The notes beneath the pieces were generated by a model, which ran no database searches, had not been told where the DNA came from, and saw only the letters and a list, made by a program, of their open reading frames with translations. Both the position numbers and the translations under genes were made by a program. Positions 26,549-35,325 of a stretch of DNA of 64,000 nt are shown here, piece by piece (within the stretch, counting starts at the first letter, position 1; each line of letters begins with the position of its first letter). Source of the stretch: Acidobacteriota bacterium (GTDB taxonomy: Bacteria; Acidobacteriota; Terriglobia; Terriglobales; Acidobacteriaceae). The stretch covers positions 36,955 through 100,954 of the forward strand of contig QIAM01000059.1 of NCBI GenBank assembly GCA_003225555.1, read 5' to 3'.

Positions 26549-28420
26549 CTAGTGTTGCCCCTGGGTGCTGTTGATCACTGCGGCATAGGATCCATCGCCT
26601 TTAGCACCCTGCTGCCCAGGCTGGCCCACCGCCTGAAAATAGGGGAGTTGGTTCTGCGGAGGGAGGACAATGATCGGGATCTCAACGCTCCCCGGCGCGC
26701 ACAATCCGTTAACCGCAGGAAGCACGCAATAATTCGGATCGTAAGCCAGCAGCGCATCCAGGTCATAAAGCTCGATAATGGTCGCGTGCCGCTCCACCGC
26801 GAACGGAAGCAGGGGCCGAAGATCACCGGTCGGACTGTTGACGTCCGACTCCGGCACTGGAGCCGAAAGTCCAACCTGTTGCAGTTCCAAGGGAACTCCA
26901 GTCTGGTAAAACGTGTTGAAGGTTCCACACCAGTCGGAGGAGCAATCCTTGTTGGCGGCGTAGTTGGTGATGTCGCTGGCTTGCATTCCCTGGCTGCCAA
27001 AGCCGTTTACTTTCCCGGATGCATTTTGGTGCGCCACAGCAATTTGGGCCTCGGCCGTGCCATAGGTCGGGTCGGCGGGATCCGCAACTGTCCCGTTCCC
27101 GACTTGGTTCAGGGGATCGATGATCTGCATCTTCGGCTTCTGGCCCTGCACAAAATCGTCGACCTCGGTGTAGTACTGTAGCCATCCCGACTTGGTGTAG
27201 GTATTTGGCGGTGGGATCTGCTCCAGGTTCGGCGTGCAGGGAGGATACGCTTCGCCTCCCACCGAGCGGCCCACACGCATGTACGAAATCTGCGAAAGAT
27301 GCGGCGAGTTATTGTAGTGAATGATCGCCGCGGCGACGAACGCCTCCCATGCCGTCTTGTACGGAGTTTCATAGGGCACGGGCCACGACTGTTGCACGCT
27401 CACCACAGTTCCAGGAACGCTGGCGCTGCCGGCAGAGAGAATTCCCGTCTGGTATTGGAAAGTATTGGCCGTGGCGTTCTTGACTCTTACTCCCAGAGGA
27501 TTGGCCGTACCCCCCGTTTCCGCAGTTGGACCGTAGTCCGCATGGGCGAACGTCGCCGTGAATTGACTCGGCGTGGAGTTCAACACCGTAACAGTCTGGT
27601 TGTTCAAGAAGGTCGCTTGTCCCAGGTTCTGAAAAGTAACCAGCATCCCACTGGGGAAACTGTTGCTGGCTTTGATGGTCAAAGTGGAAGACGCGACCTG
27701 CACGCTGGTGACGCTTTCCTGAGCGATATTGAAGTTCGACGGCGTTGTACCTCCGATCCAGATGGTGTCGCCGTTGAGATATCCGTGTCCGTGACTGGTC
27801 ACGGTAACCAAGCCATTCTGGTCGCGAGTCATCGAAGTGGCGATCAAGCCAAGATAGTTCGTACAGCCATCCTTGTTGGCATTGATCAGATCCTCGGTAC
27901 TCGACGCCGTGTGCGCCGCCCAGCTGGATGTGGTTACGTAATAGGGAGTCAGGCGGTTGACGCAGGAATTTGTGATCAGGCAGAGGGCCCCCGCTCCGCC
28001 AATCCCCTGCAGAATTACGTTAACTTTCTTCGTTCCCGATTGTGCTGCGAACCATGGCGCATTGTCCGAATCGATCGCGGACCAATCATAGGTGTGCGTC
28101 CATCCGAAGCCGTCCTGCTGGCAAGTGTCAGTGCCCACCGGACTGCAGGTTCCCGGCCCGGGAGTGCCCGTCTCCGCGTCGATCCAATGAGTGCCCACGG
28201 TCACGCCCTCAATGGCAGACTGGTTTATCACCGTGTTCATGAAATGGGTTTTGTTCGGGTCATTTTGCGGAGGGAACACGACATACACATGGGTAAACTG
28301 GCCAGAAGATGGTGGCGGGGTGGTCGTCCGGGAACCGCTGGAAGCACCGCAACCGGTCAAAAGCCCGAGGAGTACGCAAACCGCAAGCGCCAGCCACAAG
28401 TCTGTTCCACTTCTATCCAT
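26549..28420 (-). CDS. Large lipoprotein, function unknown
   Basis: 623-residue protein with a lipoprotein signal (VLLGLLTGCGASSGS; lipobox LTGC) and a Thr/Pro/Ser spacer. The region at about 40-170 and 360-600 reads like an alpha/beta barrel, perhaps glycosidase-related (THVYVVFPPQND, YMRVGRSVGGEAYPPC). About 215-345 is a beta-rich insert with Ig- or tail-like repeats. I cannot assign a family. It lies behind the M28 gene in the same direction, separated by 153 bases. Confidence 0.7.
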   Translation of the reverse strand: MDRSGTDLWLALAVCVLLGLLTGCGASSGSRTTTPPPSSGQFTHVYVVFPPQNDPNKTHFMNTVINQSAIEGVTVGTHWIDAETGTPGPGTCSPVGTDTCQQDGFGWTHTYDWSAIDSDNAPWFAAQSGTKKVNVILQGIGGAGALCLITNSCVNRLTPYYVTTSSWAAHTASSTEDLINANKDGCTNYLGLIATSMTRDQNGLVTVTSHGHGYLNGDTIWIGGTTPSNFNIAQESVTSVQVASSTLTIKASNSFPSGMLVTFQNLGQATFLNNQTVTVLNSTPSQFTATFAHADYGPTAETGGTANPLGVRVKNATANTFQYQTGILSAGSASVPGTVVSVQQSWPVPYETPYKTAWEAFVAAAIIHYNNSPHLSQISYMRVGRSVGGEAYPPCTPNLEQIPPPNTYTKSGWLQYYTEVDDFVQGQKPKMQIIDPLNQVGNGTVADPADPTYGTAEAQIAVAHQNASGKVNGFGSQGMQASDITNYAANKDCSSDWCGTFNTFYQTGVPLELQQVGLSAPVPESDVNSPTGDLRPLLPFAVERHATIIELYDLDALLAYDPNYCVLPAVNGLCAPGSVEIPIIVLPPQNQLPYFQAVGQPGQQGAKGDGSYAAVINSTQGQH

Positions 28421-28637
28421 ATGGAATCCGGTTAGTCGTCACTCGCAGTGACACCCCAGCTACAGTGACAGATGATGATTTGACGACTACGGTTGGAACG
28501 CGACCGAAAACAGCTCCGCTACGAGGCAGCGTACCCGATGCGGATGCTTTCCAGCAGCAGGTGCATGCGGCCCACAACCCAGAGGGTTTGTTTTCTCGCT
28601 CCACTTTCCCGCGACCGTGGGATCAGTTTTTCGACCC

Positions 28638-29135
28638 TCAACCCGGGCGGAAGTCGCGGACCTCTTCACCAGGCTTGAACAGAGCCGCAGGCGGCGTCTT
28701 CCCTGCCTCCGCCATCTTGCGCCCGATCTCTTCAAAGTCAGACTTAACCCACCCCACACTGGAAACTTCAATCTCTCCGTCCTGGCCGATCCAGAAGACA
28801 GTCGGCACATTGGTCAAGCCGTACGCGTTGGAGGCCGCATACAAACGCGGATCATCCAGCAGCACCGGAAATGTCACCCCAAAGTCCTTCATGAACGCCA
28901 AAGTCGCCTTCGCATCGTCCTGCGACACGCCCACGAGCGCCACATTCTTGCCGCCGTAAGCCTTATGCAGCCTCTCCAAAAACGGAAATGCGTACTGGCA
29001 CACCGGACACGATCCCTTGAAAAATGTCAACACCACCGGCCGTCGCGCCAGTTCATCGCGCAGCGCAAACGGCTTCCCGTCAATCGTTCTCAATTCAAAA
29101 TCCGGCGCCTTCGTCCCCGCCGTCAATGCCGCCAT
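28638..29135 (-). CDS. Thioredoxin-fold TlpA/AhpC-like protein
   Basis: 165-residue peroxiredoxin/TlpA-type redox protein. APDFELRTIDGKPFALRDEL is the start of the AhpC/TSA fold, the redox motif is GSCPVCQYAFPF (CxxC), and NVPTVFWIGQDGEI holds the cis-proline. No signal peptide with the chosen ATG at 29135, which has TGGAGGA six bases upstream. A longer frame from 29183 lacks a ribosome-binding site. Probably a thiol peroxidase or disulfide reductase in the cytoplasm. Confidence 0.85.
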   Translation of the reverse strand: MAALTAGTKAPDFELRTIDGKPFALRDELARRPVVLTFFKGSCPVCQYAFPFLERLHKAYGGKNVALVGVSQDDAKATLAFMKDFGVTFPVLLDDPRLYAASNAYGLTNVPTVFWIGQDGEIEVSSVGWVKSDFEEIGRKMAEAGKTPPAALFKPGEEVRDFRPG

Positions 29136-29236
29136 CGTTCGTCCTCCAGTTCGTCGTGTGAAGAGATTTTGCAGCCAACGCATCAGGATCTTCTCAGTTC
29201 AAGCCAGTGATTAGCCATCCAGACGCCTACTGAGTC

Positions 29237-30229
29237 TTAGATGATGCCGGCCGCCCGAAGGATTTTTCTGGCAAGTCCAGTGAGCGCCAGATTCGTTACC
29301 CGAGACTTGGAGATCCAGCGTCCGTTCTTGGCTCCGTCTGGCTGCCCCTGGATCACGCGCACCGTGTAGTCGGTGACCGTTATCGAATGCCTAAGCGTGA
29401 ACAACGGATTGGACACGCCATTCCGGTTGGCTACTTCAGGTAACTCCCACATGCCCGCCATCAACGATGCATCCCGCGCCCGCTGCACCAGAAAGACGCG
29501 GCCATTCTGGCAGTCCAGAACGTAGTTGATTTCGCGCTTCCTCTGTCGCACCCCCGTGGCCGAGCCTGCCAACTCCCCGCGAGTCGCGCACATCTCAACC
29601 ACCGGACATGTCAAACAAGCCGGCGCACGAGGCGTGCAGACGGTCGCGCCCAATTCCATCATCGCCTGATTGAAGTCGCCTGGCCGTTTCTGATCGAGCA
29701 GATCGCTGGCGACTTCCCACAAACTCTCACCCGGCAGCCGCTCGCCGGACATCCGCTGCAAAACCCGCTCTACATTCCCATCCACGACCGCGACCGACTC
29801 GCCAAAAGCGATGCTGGCAATCGCTGCCGCCGTATAGCGACCTACGCCGGGCAACTCACGCAACGCGGCCGCGGTCGATGGAAACTCTCCTCCATGCTCG
29901 CGCACGATCACCTTCGCCGCGGCGTGCAGCATACGCGCCCGCCGATAGTAGCCCAACCCGCTCCAAGCCGCGAGCACAGATGCTTCCCGCGCCCTCGCCA
30001 ACTTCTGCACGCTCGGAAATCGCCGCAGGAATTCGTGGTAGTGCTCGATCACCGCCGCCACTCGCGTCTGCTGCAGCATGATCTCCGACAGCCATACGCG
30101 ATACGGATCGCAGCTCAACCGCCACGGCAAATCGCGCCGGTGCACGTTGTACCAGCTGAGCAAACGCGTGCCGAATTCCCGCCTTAGATCAAGCAGACTG
30201 GCGGGCGGGCTGTCATCTTTCCGGATCAT
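29237..30229 (-). CDS. mutY: A/G-specific adenine DNA glycosylase MutY
   Basis: Removes adenine mispaired with 8-oxoguanine. The 330 residues include the HhH-GPD core: catalytic Glu49 in SEIMLQQTRV, helix-hairpin-helix LPGVGRYTA, and Asp150 in VVDGNVERVL. The [4Fe-4S] ligands are Cys198, 205, 208 and 214 (C-x6-C-x2-C-x5-C). The C-terminal Nudix-like domain that reads 8-oxoG begins near 230 (RVFLVQRARDASLMAGMWELP). Confidence 0.96.
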   Translation of the reverse strand: MIRKDDSPPASLLDLRREFGTRLLSWYNVHRRDLPWRLSCDPYRVWLSEIMLQQTRVAAVIEHYHEFLRRFPSVQKLARAREASVLAAWSGLGYYRRARMLHAAAKVIVREHGGEFPSTAAALRELPGVGRYTAAAIASIAFGESVAVVDGNVERVLQRMSGERLPGESLWEVASDLLDQKRPGDFNQAMMELGATVCTPRAPACLTCPVVEMCATRGELAGSATGVRQRKREINYVLDCQNGRVFLVQRARDASLMAGMWELPEVANRNGVSNPLFTLRHSITVTDYTVRVIQGQPDGAKNGRWISKSRVTNLALTGLARKILRAAGII

Positions 30230-30287
30230 CTCTCAAGCAAGCATTCTAGCGTGACAGATAAACTCTGGCGTTCGTAGCGGGACCTTC

Positions 30288-30356
30288 GTAGCGCCGTCGC
30301 CGTAGCGCCGGCGTTCCGCCGGCTGTCGCGGGGGGGTCTCGGCCCCCGCACCCGCA
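30288..30356. repeat. Half copies of repeat family A
   Basis: GTAGCGCCG occurs twice (30288 and 30302). The second copy is followed by the hairpin GCCGGCGTTCCGCCGGC and a C-rich stem. The right inverted end is missing. It lies in the 268-base gap upstream of mutY and the small plus-strand gene; nothing else was seen in that gap. Confidence 0.6.
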
Positions 30357-30497
30357 AGCCACTCAGAGCGTCCCGTTCAACCAGCGCTCAGCCGTTGTTC
30401 TTCCGTGCGCCTTCGCCATTGACCCCGTCCTCCTGGCACGAAATAATACTCAGGCCCGACATCCGCAACACGCGTGGTACCAGCAGCGAGGAGCACC

Positions 30498-30728
30498 ATG
30501 AATGACTTCAACCGCAAGGTGGAAGACGCGTCGGCCCGGGTCAGCAAAACGGTCGCCGACGCCGCTGAATGCCTGGAAAAAGAGATTCCCGAGTTCATCA
30601 AGTACCTGAACGACGAAGTCGTTCCCGCCGTGCGCCAGCATTCGACGAAAGCTCTGCGCGTGGCTTCGGAAAAGCTATGCGAGTTCGCCGATTACATGGA
30701 GCGCACCGACCGCGCGCGAAAACAATAG
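30498..30728 (+). CDS. Small helical hypothetical protein
   Basis: 76 residues, entirely amphipathic helix by pattern (VEDASARVSKTVADAAECLE, then ALRVASEKLCEFADYME). The ATG at 30498 has GAGGAG five bases upstream, so it is likely expressed. The composition resembles small phasin/apolipoprotein-like or stress proteins, but no family is claimed. Confidence 0.6.
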   Translation: MNDFNRKVEDASARVSKTVADAAECLEKEIPEFIKYLNDEVVPAVRQHSTKALRVASEKLCEFADYMERTDRARKQ

Positions 30729-30939
30729 CGGGCGGCTGTATCGGTTTCGGGCGGCCGTCTCCGCCCCTACTGCTGCAAACGACTGCGGGTGGCGCAGCGC
30801 TTCCAGCGCTGCGATGATCTGGCTGTAAATCACTCTGGGCTTCAGCCCCTGAGGTGCTTGGATTAGAGACTTCATCAATCCCACGCGGCCGGAATATGCG
30901 GAAGGACAACGAGAGCGGGCGCGCACCTTCCGACCCAGG

Positions 30940-31734
30940 CTGTTCCCCTACGCGGCATTCGCATGTGCCGCGCTTGTTGCGACCATCCTCACGATTTTGG
31001 TTTTTACTGCCTGCAGCCATCCTAAACAAGCGCGCGTGAATCCCCCTCCACCGCCGAGCGCCGAACAACCCAGTGCCGCCGAACCGGCCAGCGCGTCGCA
31101 TCCCGAGGGCGCCACCAGGAACGACCGCTTATCCGCGGAAGAAGCCGCCGACGTCGCCGAACCCACAATTCCCGCCGATGCCACTCCGCTCACCACCGAG
31201 ACTGGACTCGCCAGCTGGTACGGCCCGCCGTACCACAACCGCCGCGGATCGAACGGCGAAATCTACAACATGCACGCCATGACGGCCGCCCACCGCACCT
31301 TGCCCCTGGGATCGATCGTGCGCGTCACCAACGTCAAGACCGGACACGCCGCGTTGGTCCGCATCACCGACCGCGGCCCGTTCATCCCCGGCCGCGTGGT
31401 TGACCTGTCGCTCGCCGCCGCGCGCAAGCTCGATGTGGTGCAGCCGGGCATCGCGCAAGTAAAAGTAGAAGTGATGCAGACGCCCGCACCGCTTGAATCG
31501 GGCGGGAAATGGGCGGTGCAGATCGGCGGATTCCCTCACGAGCAGACAGCCACCAAGCTCGCCGACCATCTCACGCGCCGCTATCACACCGCCAAAGTGC
31601 TGCGCTTCGCCAGCCCCGCGGGAGACTGGTGGATCCGCGTGCGCGTCCTCGACGACGACCACGACCGCGCCAACAAACTCGCCGCCGAGACCCGAACTCC
31701 GGAGGGCGCGGTATTCCTGGTGAGGCTCGATTAG
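30940..31734 (+). CDS. RlpA-like septal ring lytic transglycosylase with SPOR domain
   Basis: Peptidoglycan glycosidase. The double-psi beta-barrel starts with TGLASWYGPPYHNRRGSNGE and contains LPLGSIVRVTN and ITDRGPFIPGR, with catalytic Asp in the latter. A SPOR-type repeat that binds denuded glycan occupies the C-terminal 75 residues. A lipobox (LVFTAC) precedes a Pro-rich linker. The start is unclear: a TTG at 30997 would leave only five residues before the lipid cysteine. The frame is open to 30853 with a hydrophobic stretch but no ATG/GTG. I place the start at the CTG at 30940; an ATT at 30862 is possible. Confidence 0.82.
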   Translation: MFPYAAFACAALVATILTILVFTACSHPKQARVNPPPPPSAEQPSAAEPASASHPEGATRNDRLSAEEAADVAEPTIPADATPLTTETGLASWYGPPYHNRRGSNGEIYNMHAMTAAHRTLPLGSIVRVTNVKTGHAALVRITDRGPFIPGRVVDLSLAAARKLDVVQPGIAQVKVEVMQTPAPLESGGKWAVQIGGFPHEQTATKLADHLTRRYHTAKVLRFASPAGDWWIRVRVLDDDHDRANKLAAETRTPEGAVFLVRLD

Positions 31735-31749
31735 TCGCCACAATATGCA

Positions 31750-32475
31750 TCACTGCGACAACAAAAGCGTTGCCCGCGCAATGGATCTCTGCAGCTCCAG
31801 CTTGTGCGCCGTGGAGTAGGCAGAGACGTCGTCCGACTTCATGGTTCCTTCCCGTGCGCCACTGGCATCGAGCCGGTACCACGTCGGCTCCAATTGGCCT
31901 GTCTGACTATTCAGCTTCCACTCCAGGTCGACAGCGCCTTTCTTCGCTATGGTCGGCACGATAGTGGCAAGATCGAGGTAGTCGTATTCATTTTGCGGGA
32001 CGTAAAAAATGAACGTTCGCGCCGTCACTTCATTCGGTTTGAGCGAATCATCTTCCACCAGCCCTCCAAATGCCACGATGACGCTCTCGGTAACCTCGGC
32101 GTGCCTCTGCGAAAAACTCTCCTCGTTGTGGGACGTCACCACCGGCACGTCGTCAAGCGCGTGCTCTTTCGACGTCACCTTCACCCCTGACGCCATCCAT
32201 ACGCTGGGCAGCAAGTAGATCTCACGCGAACTTGGATTCTTCGCGGATACCCTCAATTGCACGGGAATCAGCTTGTTCTTCTTGTCTCCCGACTGCCCTC
32301 CCCCGATCTTCTTCAGCTCAAGATCGACCGTAACATTGACCGGTGCCGATTTTGGAACGACGATTTCTTTATAGACAAACGTCCACCCGCCCCAGGCCGC
32401 GGCGATGAGAATTCCGATCGTCTGCACCCATGAATTGATCTCTTGTCCAAGGCTTCGATTTGCCGCTTCTGCCAT
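31750..32475 (-). CDS. Membrane-anchored hypothetical protein
   Basis: 241 residues. One N-terminal membrane helix (IGILIAAAWGGWTFVYKEIVV) is followed by a soluble domain with beta-sandwich character (VNVTVDLELKKIG, LIPVQLRVSAKNPSSREIYLLPS). The ATG at 32475 with AGAAGAG upstream is preferred over the longer frame to 32724, which overlaps the divergent HIT gene. No family recognised. Confidence 0.68.
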   Translation of the reverse strand: MAEAANRSLGQEINSWVQTIGILIAAAWGGWTFVYKEIVVPKSAPVNVTVDLELKKIGGGQSGDKKNKLIPVQLRVSAKNPSSREIYLLPSVWMASGVKVTSKEHALDDVPVVTSHNEESFSQRHAEVTESVIVAFGGLVEDDSLKPNEVTARTFIFYVPQNEYDYLDLATIVPTIAKKGAVDLEWKLNSQTGQLEPTWYRLDASGAREGTMKSDDVSAYSTAHKLELQRSIARATLLLSQ

Positions 32476-32663
32476 AGCAGTCTCTTCTCTCAACAGTCTG
32501 GTCTCAACATTCTGGCTCGGAGACGCCTTCGCGGGACCGAGCCCACGGGATTTTAGCTCGAATCTCCGGGGACGTGGCGTGTTTGTAGGATGACCGGTCG
32601 CTGACAACTTCTGGCCGCAAGTGTTATCGTTTTCGTCAGGTACGCCGCCGGCGTGAGCCAAAT

Positions 32664-33017
32664 ATGACTGATCCGACCGCCAACTGCCTTTTTTGCCGCA
32701 TCCTACGGGGCGAGATTCCTGCAAAGAAAGTTTACGAGGACGATTACGTCTTCGCCTTCGAGGACATCAATCCGCAAGCTCCCACCCACGTGCTGGTGAT
32801 TCCGAAGAAACACTTTGCCGGACTCAAGGAAGCCCAGGCCGAAGACGCGCAGATCATCGGCCGCTGTCACCTCGCCGCCGCCGAAATCGCCCGCAAGCGC
32901 AACATCGAGCAGGGATACCGTACTGTCCTCAATATTGGTCCTGGGGCGGGACAATCCGTATTCCACCTGCACGTCCATTTACTCGGCGGACGATCCCTGG
33001 GGTGGCCTCCGGGATAA
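32664..33017 (+). CDS. HIT family (HINT-like) hydrolase
   Basis: 117-residue histidine-triad protein that hydrolyses AMP-linked substrates. CLFCRILRGEIPAKKVYEDD is the typical N-terminus, and the triad HxHxHxx is in VFHLHVHLLGG near the C-terminus. Complete and of normal length. Confidence 0.95.
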   Translation: MTDPTANCLFCRILRGEIPAKKVYEDDYVFAFEDINPQAPTHVLVIPKKHFAGLKEAQAEDAQIIGRCHLAAAEIARKRNIEQGYRTVLNIGPGAGQSVFHLHVHLLGGRSLGWPPG

Positions 33018-33454
33018 GCGAGTCTCAACTTACACGCGGGAGCTTAACTAACAGCAATGGTAGACTGGCGGACGGAGTCGCAATCCGCGAGCAGCGTTTC
33101 GCGGTCCGACCCAGGAGGCACGATGGCACGTAAAGGCCGTCTCCAGCCTCGCAGAACGCCTCGGACATCGGGGCGATTAGAGGGGCGCGCCCCGAAAACC
33201 TGAACTTCGTCTACGGGCAAGACAAATCGATTTACCTACGGGCAAGATGAAGGCACCCTTCGAATCCTGTTACAGCGGTGTTTTGTATAGCTTTTAGAAA
33301 AATAACCGAGGGACGACTGTTCGTTTTGCCTGAAATCAACAACTTACGAATGAAGTAGCGAAAAAGACACCGGGGTTGCCGCCACCTCCTCGGATGGGCG
33401 ATCACTGAGGCCCCGCGGCGAAAAATCTCGGGTCTGGGCATGGAGGCCGATTCT
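33018..33454. other. Intergenic stretch without a convincing gene
   Basis: About 440 bases between the HIT gene and the MazEF control region. A 26-codon frame (33123-33203, MARKGRLQPR...) has AGGAGG before its ATG but is too short and basic to call. CTACGGGCAAGA occurs twice, 25 bases apart, at 33211 and 33236. Nothing else seen. Confidence 0.5.
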
Positions 33455-33502
33455 CATTCGCCAGTTGACTGGCGAATGCGCATGTAATTACAATGTAATT
33501 AC
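33455..33502 (+). promoter_or_regulatory. MazEF promoter with two operator candidates
   Basis: A -35 TTGACT (33465-33470) and -10 TACAAT (33489-33494) are spaced by 18 bases. The -35 lies inside a perfect 11-bp inverted repeat (CATTCGCCAGT-TG-ACTGGCGAATG, 33455-33478). The -10 lies between two direct copies of TGTAATTAC (33483 and 33494), spaced 11 bases, about one helical turn. This is the layout expected for autorepression by MazE/MazEF. Confidence 0.72.
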
Positions 33503-33528
33503 CTTTGCGCTTCGAATTAGGACGCTGG

Positions 33529-33777
33529 ATGAAACTGGAACTGACACGCATCGGGAACTCGCGCGGCATTCGCATCCCCAAGCCTCTCATCGCTCAATGT
33601 GGCTTAGGTGAGGTCGTGGAACTTCGCGTTACACCAGAAGGCCTGGTGATCAGTCCTCATCGCTCTCCGCGCCATGGATGGCGCGAGGCTTTTGCAGCCG
33701 AGTTCAAACCCGAAGAAGGCTTGCTGCTGGATCAGCTAGACCCGAACGCCTTTGACCGAAAGGAATGGAAGTGGTGA
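33529..33777 (+). CDS. mazE: MazE/AbrB-type antitoxin
   Basis: 82-residue swapped-hairpin DNA-binding antitoxin. LELTRIGNSRGIRIPKPLI and VVELRVTPEGLVISPH form the AbrB/SpoVT fold, and an acidic C-terminal tail for toxin binding follows. The ATG at 33529 has AGGA seven bases upstream. Overlaps the toxin gene by 13 bases. Confidence 0.88.
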   Translation: MKLELTRIGNSRGIRIPKPLIAQCGLGEVVELRVTPEGLVISPHRSPRHGWREAFAAEFKPEEGLLLDQLDPNAFDRKEWKW

Positions 33778-34100
33778 GCTATCCTCGCCGCGACGAAGTC
33801 TGGCTGATCTCTCTTGACCCATCGCGAGGCTCGGAAATCAAAAAAACGCGCCCTTGCCTTGTTGTTTCACCAGACGAAATGAACGAGCCTCTGCAAACCG
33901 TCATAGTCGCTCCCCTGACAATGACAATGCGCGACTACCCGACGCGGGTAAGCGTTAATTTTCGTGGAAGAACTGGGCAGGTGGCATTGGATCAACTGCG
34001 CGCCGTGGATCGTCAGCCCCTGGTCCGCAAACTCGGCACGATTGTGCCCAAGGCCGCGGCCGAGGTTTCCAGATTGTTGGTTGAGATGTTTGTCCGCTAG
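33765..34100 (+). CDS. mazF: MazF/PemK-type toxin
   Basis: 111-residue sequence-specific mRNA endoribonuclease. DEVWLISLDPSRGSEIKKTR and PCLVVSPDEMN are the hallmark N-terminal segment with the catalytic Arg and the loop contacting RNA; APLT and ALDQLRAVD are also family motifs. Start at 33765 or the GTG at 33774. Converges on the RG-rich gene. Confidence 0.94.
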   Translation: MEVVSYPRRDEVWLISLDPSRGSEIKKTRPCLVVSPDEMNEPLQTVIVAPLTMTMRDYPTRVSVNFRGRTGQVALDQLRAVDRQPLVRKLGTIVPKAAAEVSRLLVEMFVR

Positions 34101-34117
34101 AAGCCTAAAAAACTAAC

Positions 34118-34783
34118 CTATTGCACCGCCGGACTTTCTTCTTCCGGCGCCCCATGCCGCCGCAGCAACTGCGGCAAATTCTGCGAGAACGCCGACCGCG
34201 GCAGGACCATGTCACATCCCACTTCGTGGGCCTTCTGCTTCAAGTCCCCCTGCACGTGCGACAGGAAACCGATGATCGAGGTCCCCTTCTTCAACTTGGT
34301 CTTCAGTTTGGGAATCAATATCAGCGGCTTGGCGTTGACGTTGTTGAGGTCGAAAATAATTAGAGAGGGCTTCTCTTCGCCGTTCTGCAGCACTCGGTCG
34401 GACAGGTCCTTTTCGTTCTTCACGAATTCGACCTTGACGTTGAGCTTGCGCGCCGTCTCCTGAATCTTCGCTTGGAAGAACAGATCGTCGACGAAGGCGA
34501 AGATGCGAGAATTCGCGTCGTCGCGCACCGGCAAAGGCTCCGGCTCTGCCTGCGGGTAACTTGACCCGAAGCCCGGACGCTGCCGTCCCGGCTTGTGCCC
34601 GTTATTGCCCCCCGCGAGCGCCGCGCGGTAGCTGTGGTCCATGGGAGCGGTATAGATTCCGTCCTGATTGTGGCGGTTCTGCGCCGGTCCGGGCCGCGGT
34701 CCACGTTGACTGTGAGGACGGCGTCCGCGCCGTCTTCTGCCTCTCCCTCCGCCGCCGGAGGGCCTTCCTGGTCCTACGTTCAT
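34118..34783 (-). CDS. RG-rich protein with receiver-like C-terminal domain
   Basis: 221 residues. The first 45 are Gly/Arg-rich (GGGGRGRRRRGRRPHSQRG), typical of RNA-binding disordered tails. About 90-215 has the alternation of a response-regulator receiver (IFAFVDDLFFQAKIQETARK, LIIFDLNN, SIIGFLSHV). The phospho-acceptor position falls in IFDLNN (Asp), but the distal Lys is not obvious, so phosphorylation is uncertain. The combination is unusual. Confidence 0.68.
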   Translation of the reverse strand: MNVGPGRPSGGGGRGRRRRGRRPHSQRGPRPGPAQNRHNQDGIYTAPMDHSYRAALAGGNNGHKPGRQRPGFGSSYPQAEPEPLPVRDDANSRIFAFVDDLFFQAKIQETARKLNVKVEFVKNEKDLSDRVLQNGEEKPSLIIFDLNNVNAKPLILIPKLKTKLKKGTSIIGFLSHVQGDLKQKAHEVGCDMVLPRSAFSQNLPQLLRRHGAPEEESPAVQ

Positions 34784-35325
34784 AATCCTCTCAAGTTGAA
34801 GCGCACGATGATCTTTCGCTTTGCGCGCCTGGAATGTTGCAAAGTTTTACAGGTCTCAAGGTCGACTTGGACGTGGCGACATGCGAACTGCAGTCCCCCC
34901 AGAACTCTCGACAGCACACGCCATCACGTCTGCGCGGTTGCGGGTTGCAGCTGGACGCACTCAGGAACGAACCCCAACTCTTGAAACAAACTCTAATTTG
35001 CGAACGAAATCTAAAAAGTTACGTTATCGGTTGTCCGTTATCGGATCCGTCGCGCCACCTCGGAACCGGCTTGGGGCGCGGAAGGCCTACGCGGGAACGT
35101 GGCCAAATGAGAACAAGTTCATGTTACTCGTCCCTGCTGTACTGCGCAAGGGGGGTGGTTACCGGCGTTTTGCACAGGAGGACGTGACCTGCGGGCTTCG
35201 GGCTTCGGCGAATCGGCTCACCGGCGCGCTAACGGCAATGGCTCAGCAAGAATGCCTCGCTGAAGCCCGAAAGCTGAAGCCCGAAAGCCGAAGCCCTAAG
35301 CCCGCCGCTCAGCCCGAAGGCCACT
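34784..35325. other. Intergenic stretch with inverted GCGGGCTTC repeats
   Basis: 542 bases with no credible gene; a long plus-strand frame here continues antisense through the EAL-HDOD gene and looks spurious. GCGGGCTTCGGGCTTCGGC (35191-35209) is matched by the near-perfect inverse at 35287-35305, after a tandem run of GAAGCCCGAAAGC. A related run lies at 52804-52835. Confidence 0.6.

Noticed and set aside
27299..28435. 378-residue plus-strand open frame antisense to the large lipoprotein gene
   Set aside because: Arg/Gly-rich composition without domains, typical of a shadow frame in GC-rich DNA; the opposite strand has a lipobox and sensible composition.
33123..33203. 26-codon frame with AGGAGG before its ATG (MARKGRLQPR...)
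   Set aside because: Too short and too basic to support as a gene without conservation; mentioned only in the intergenic note.
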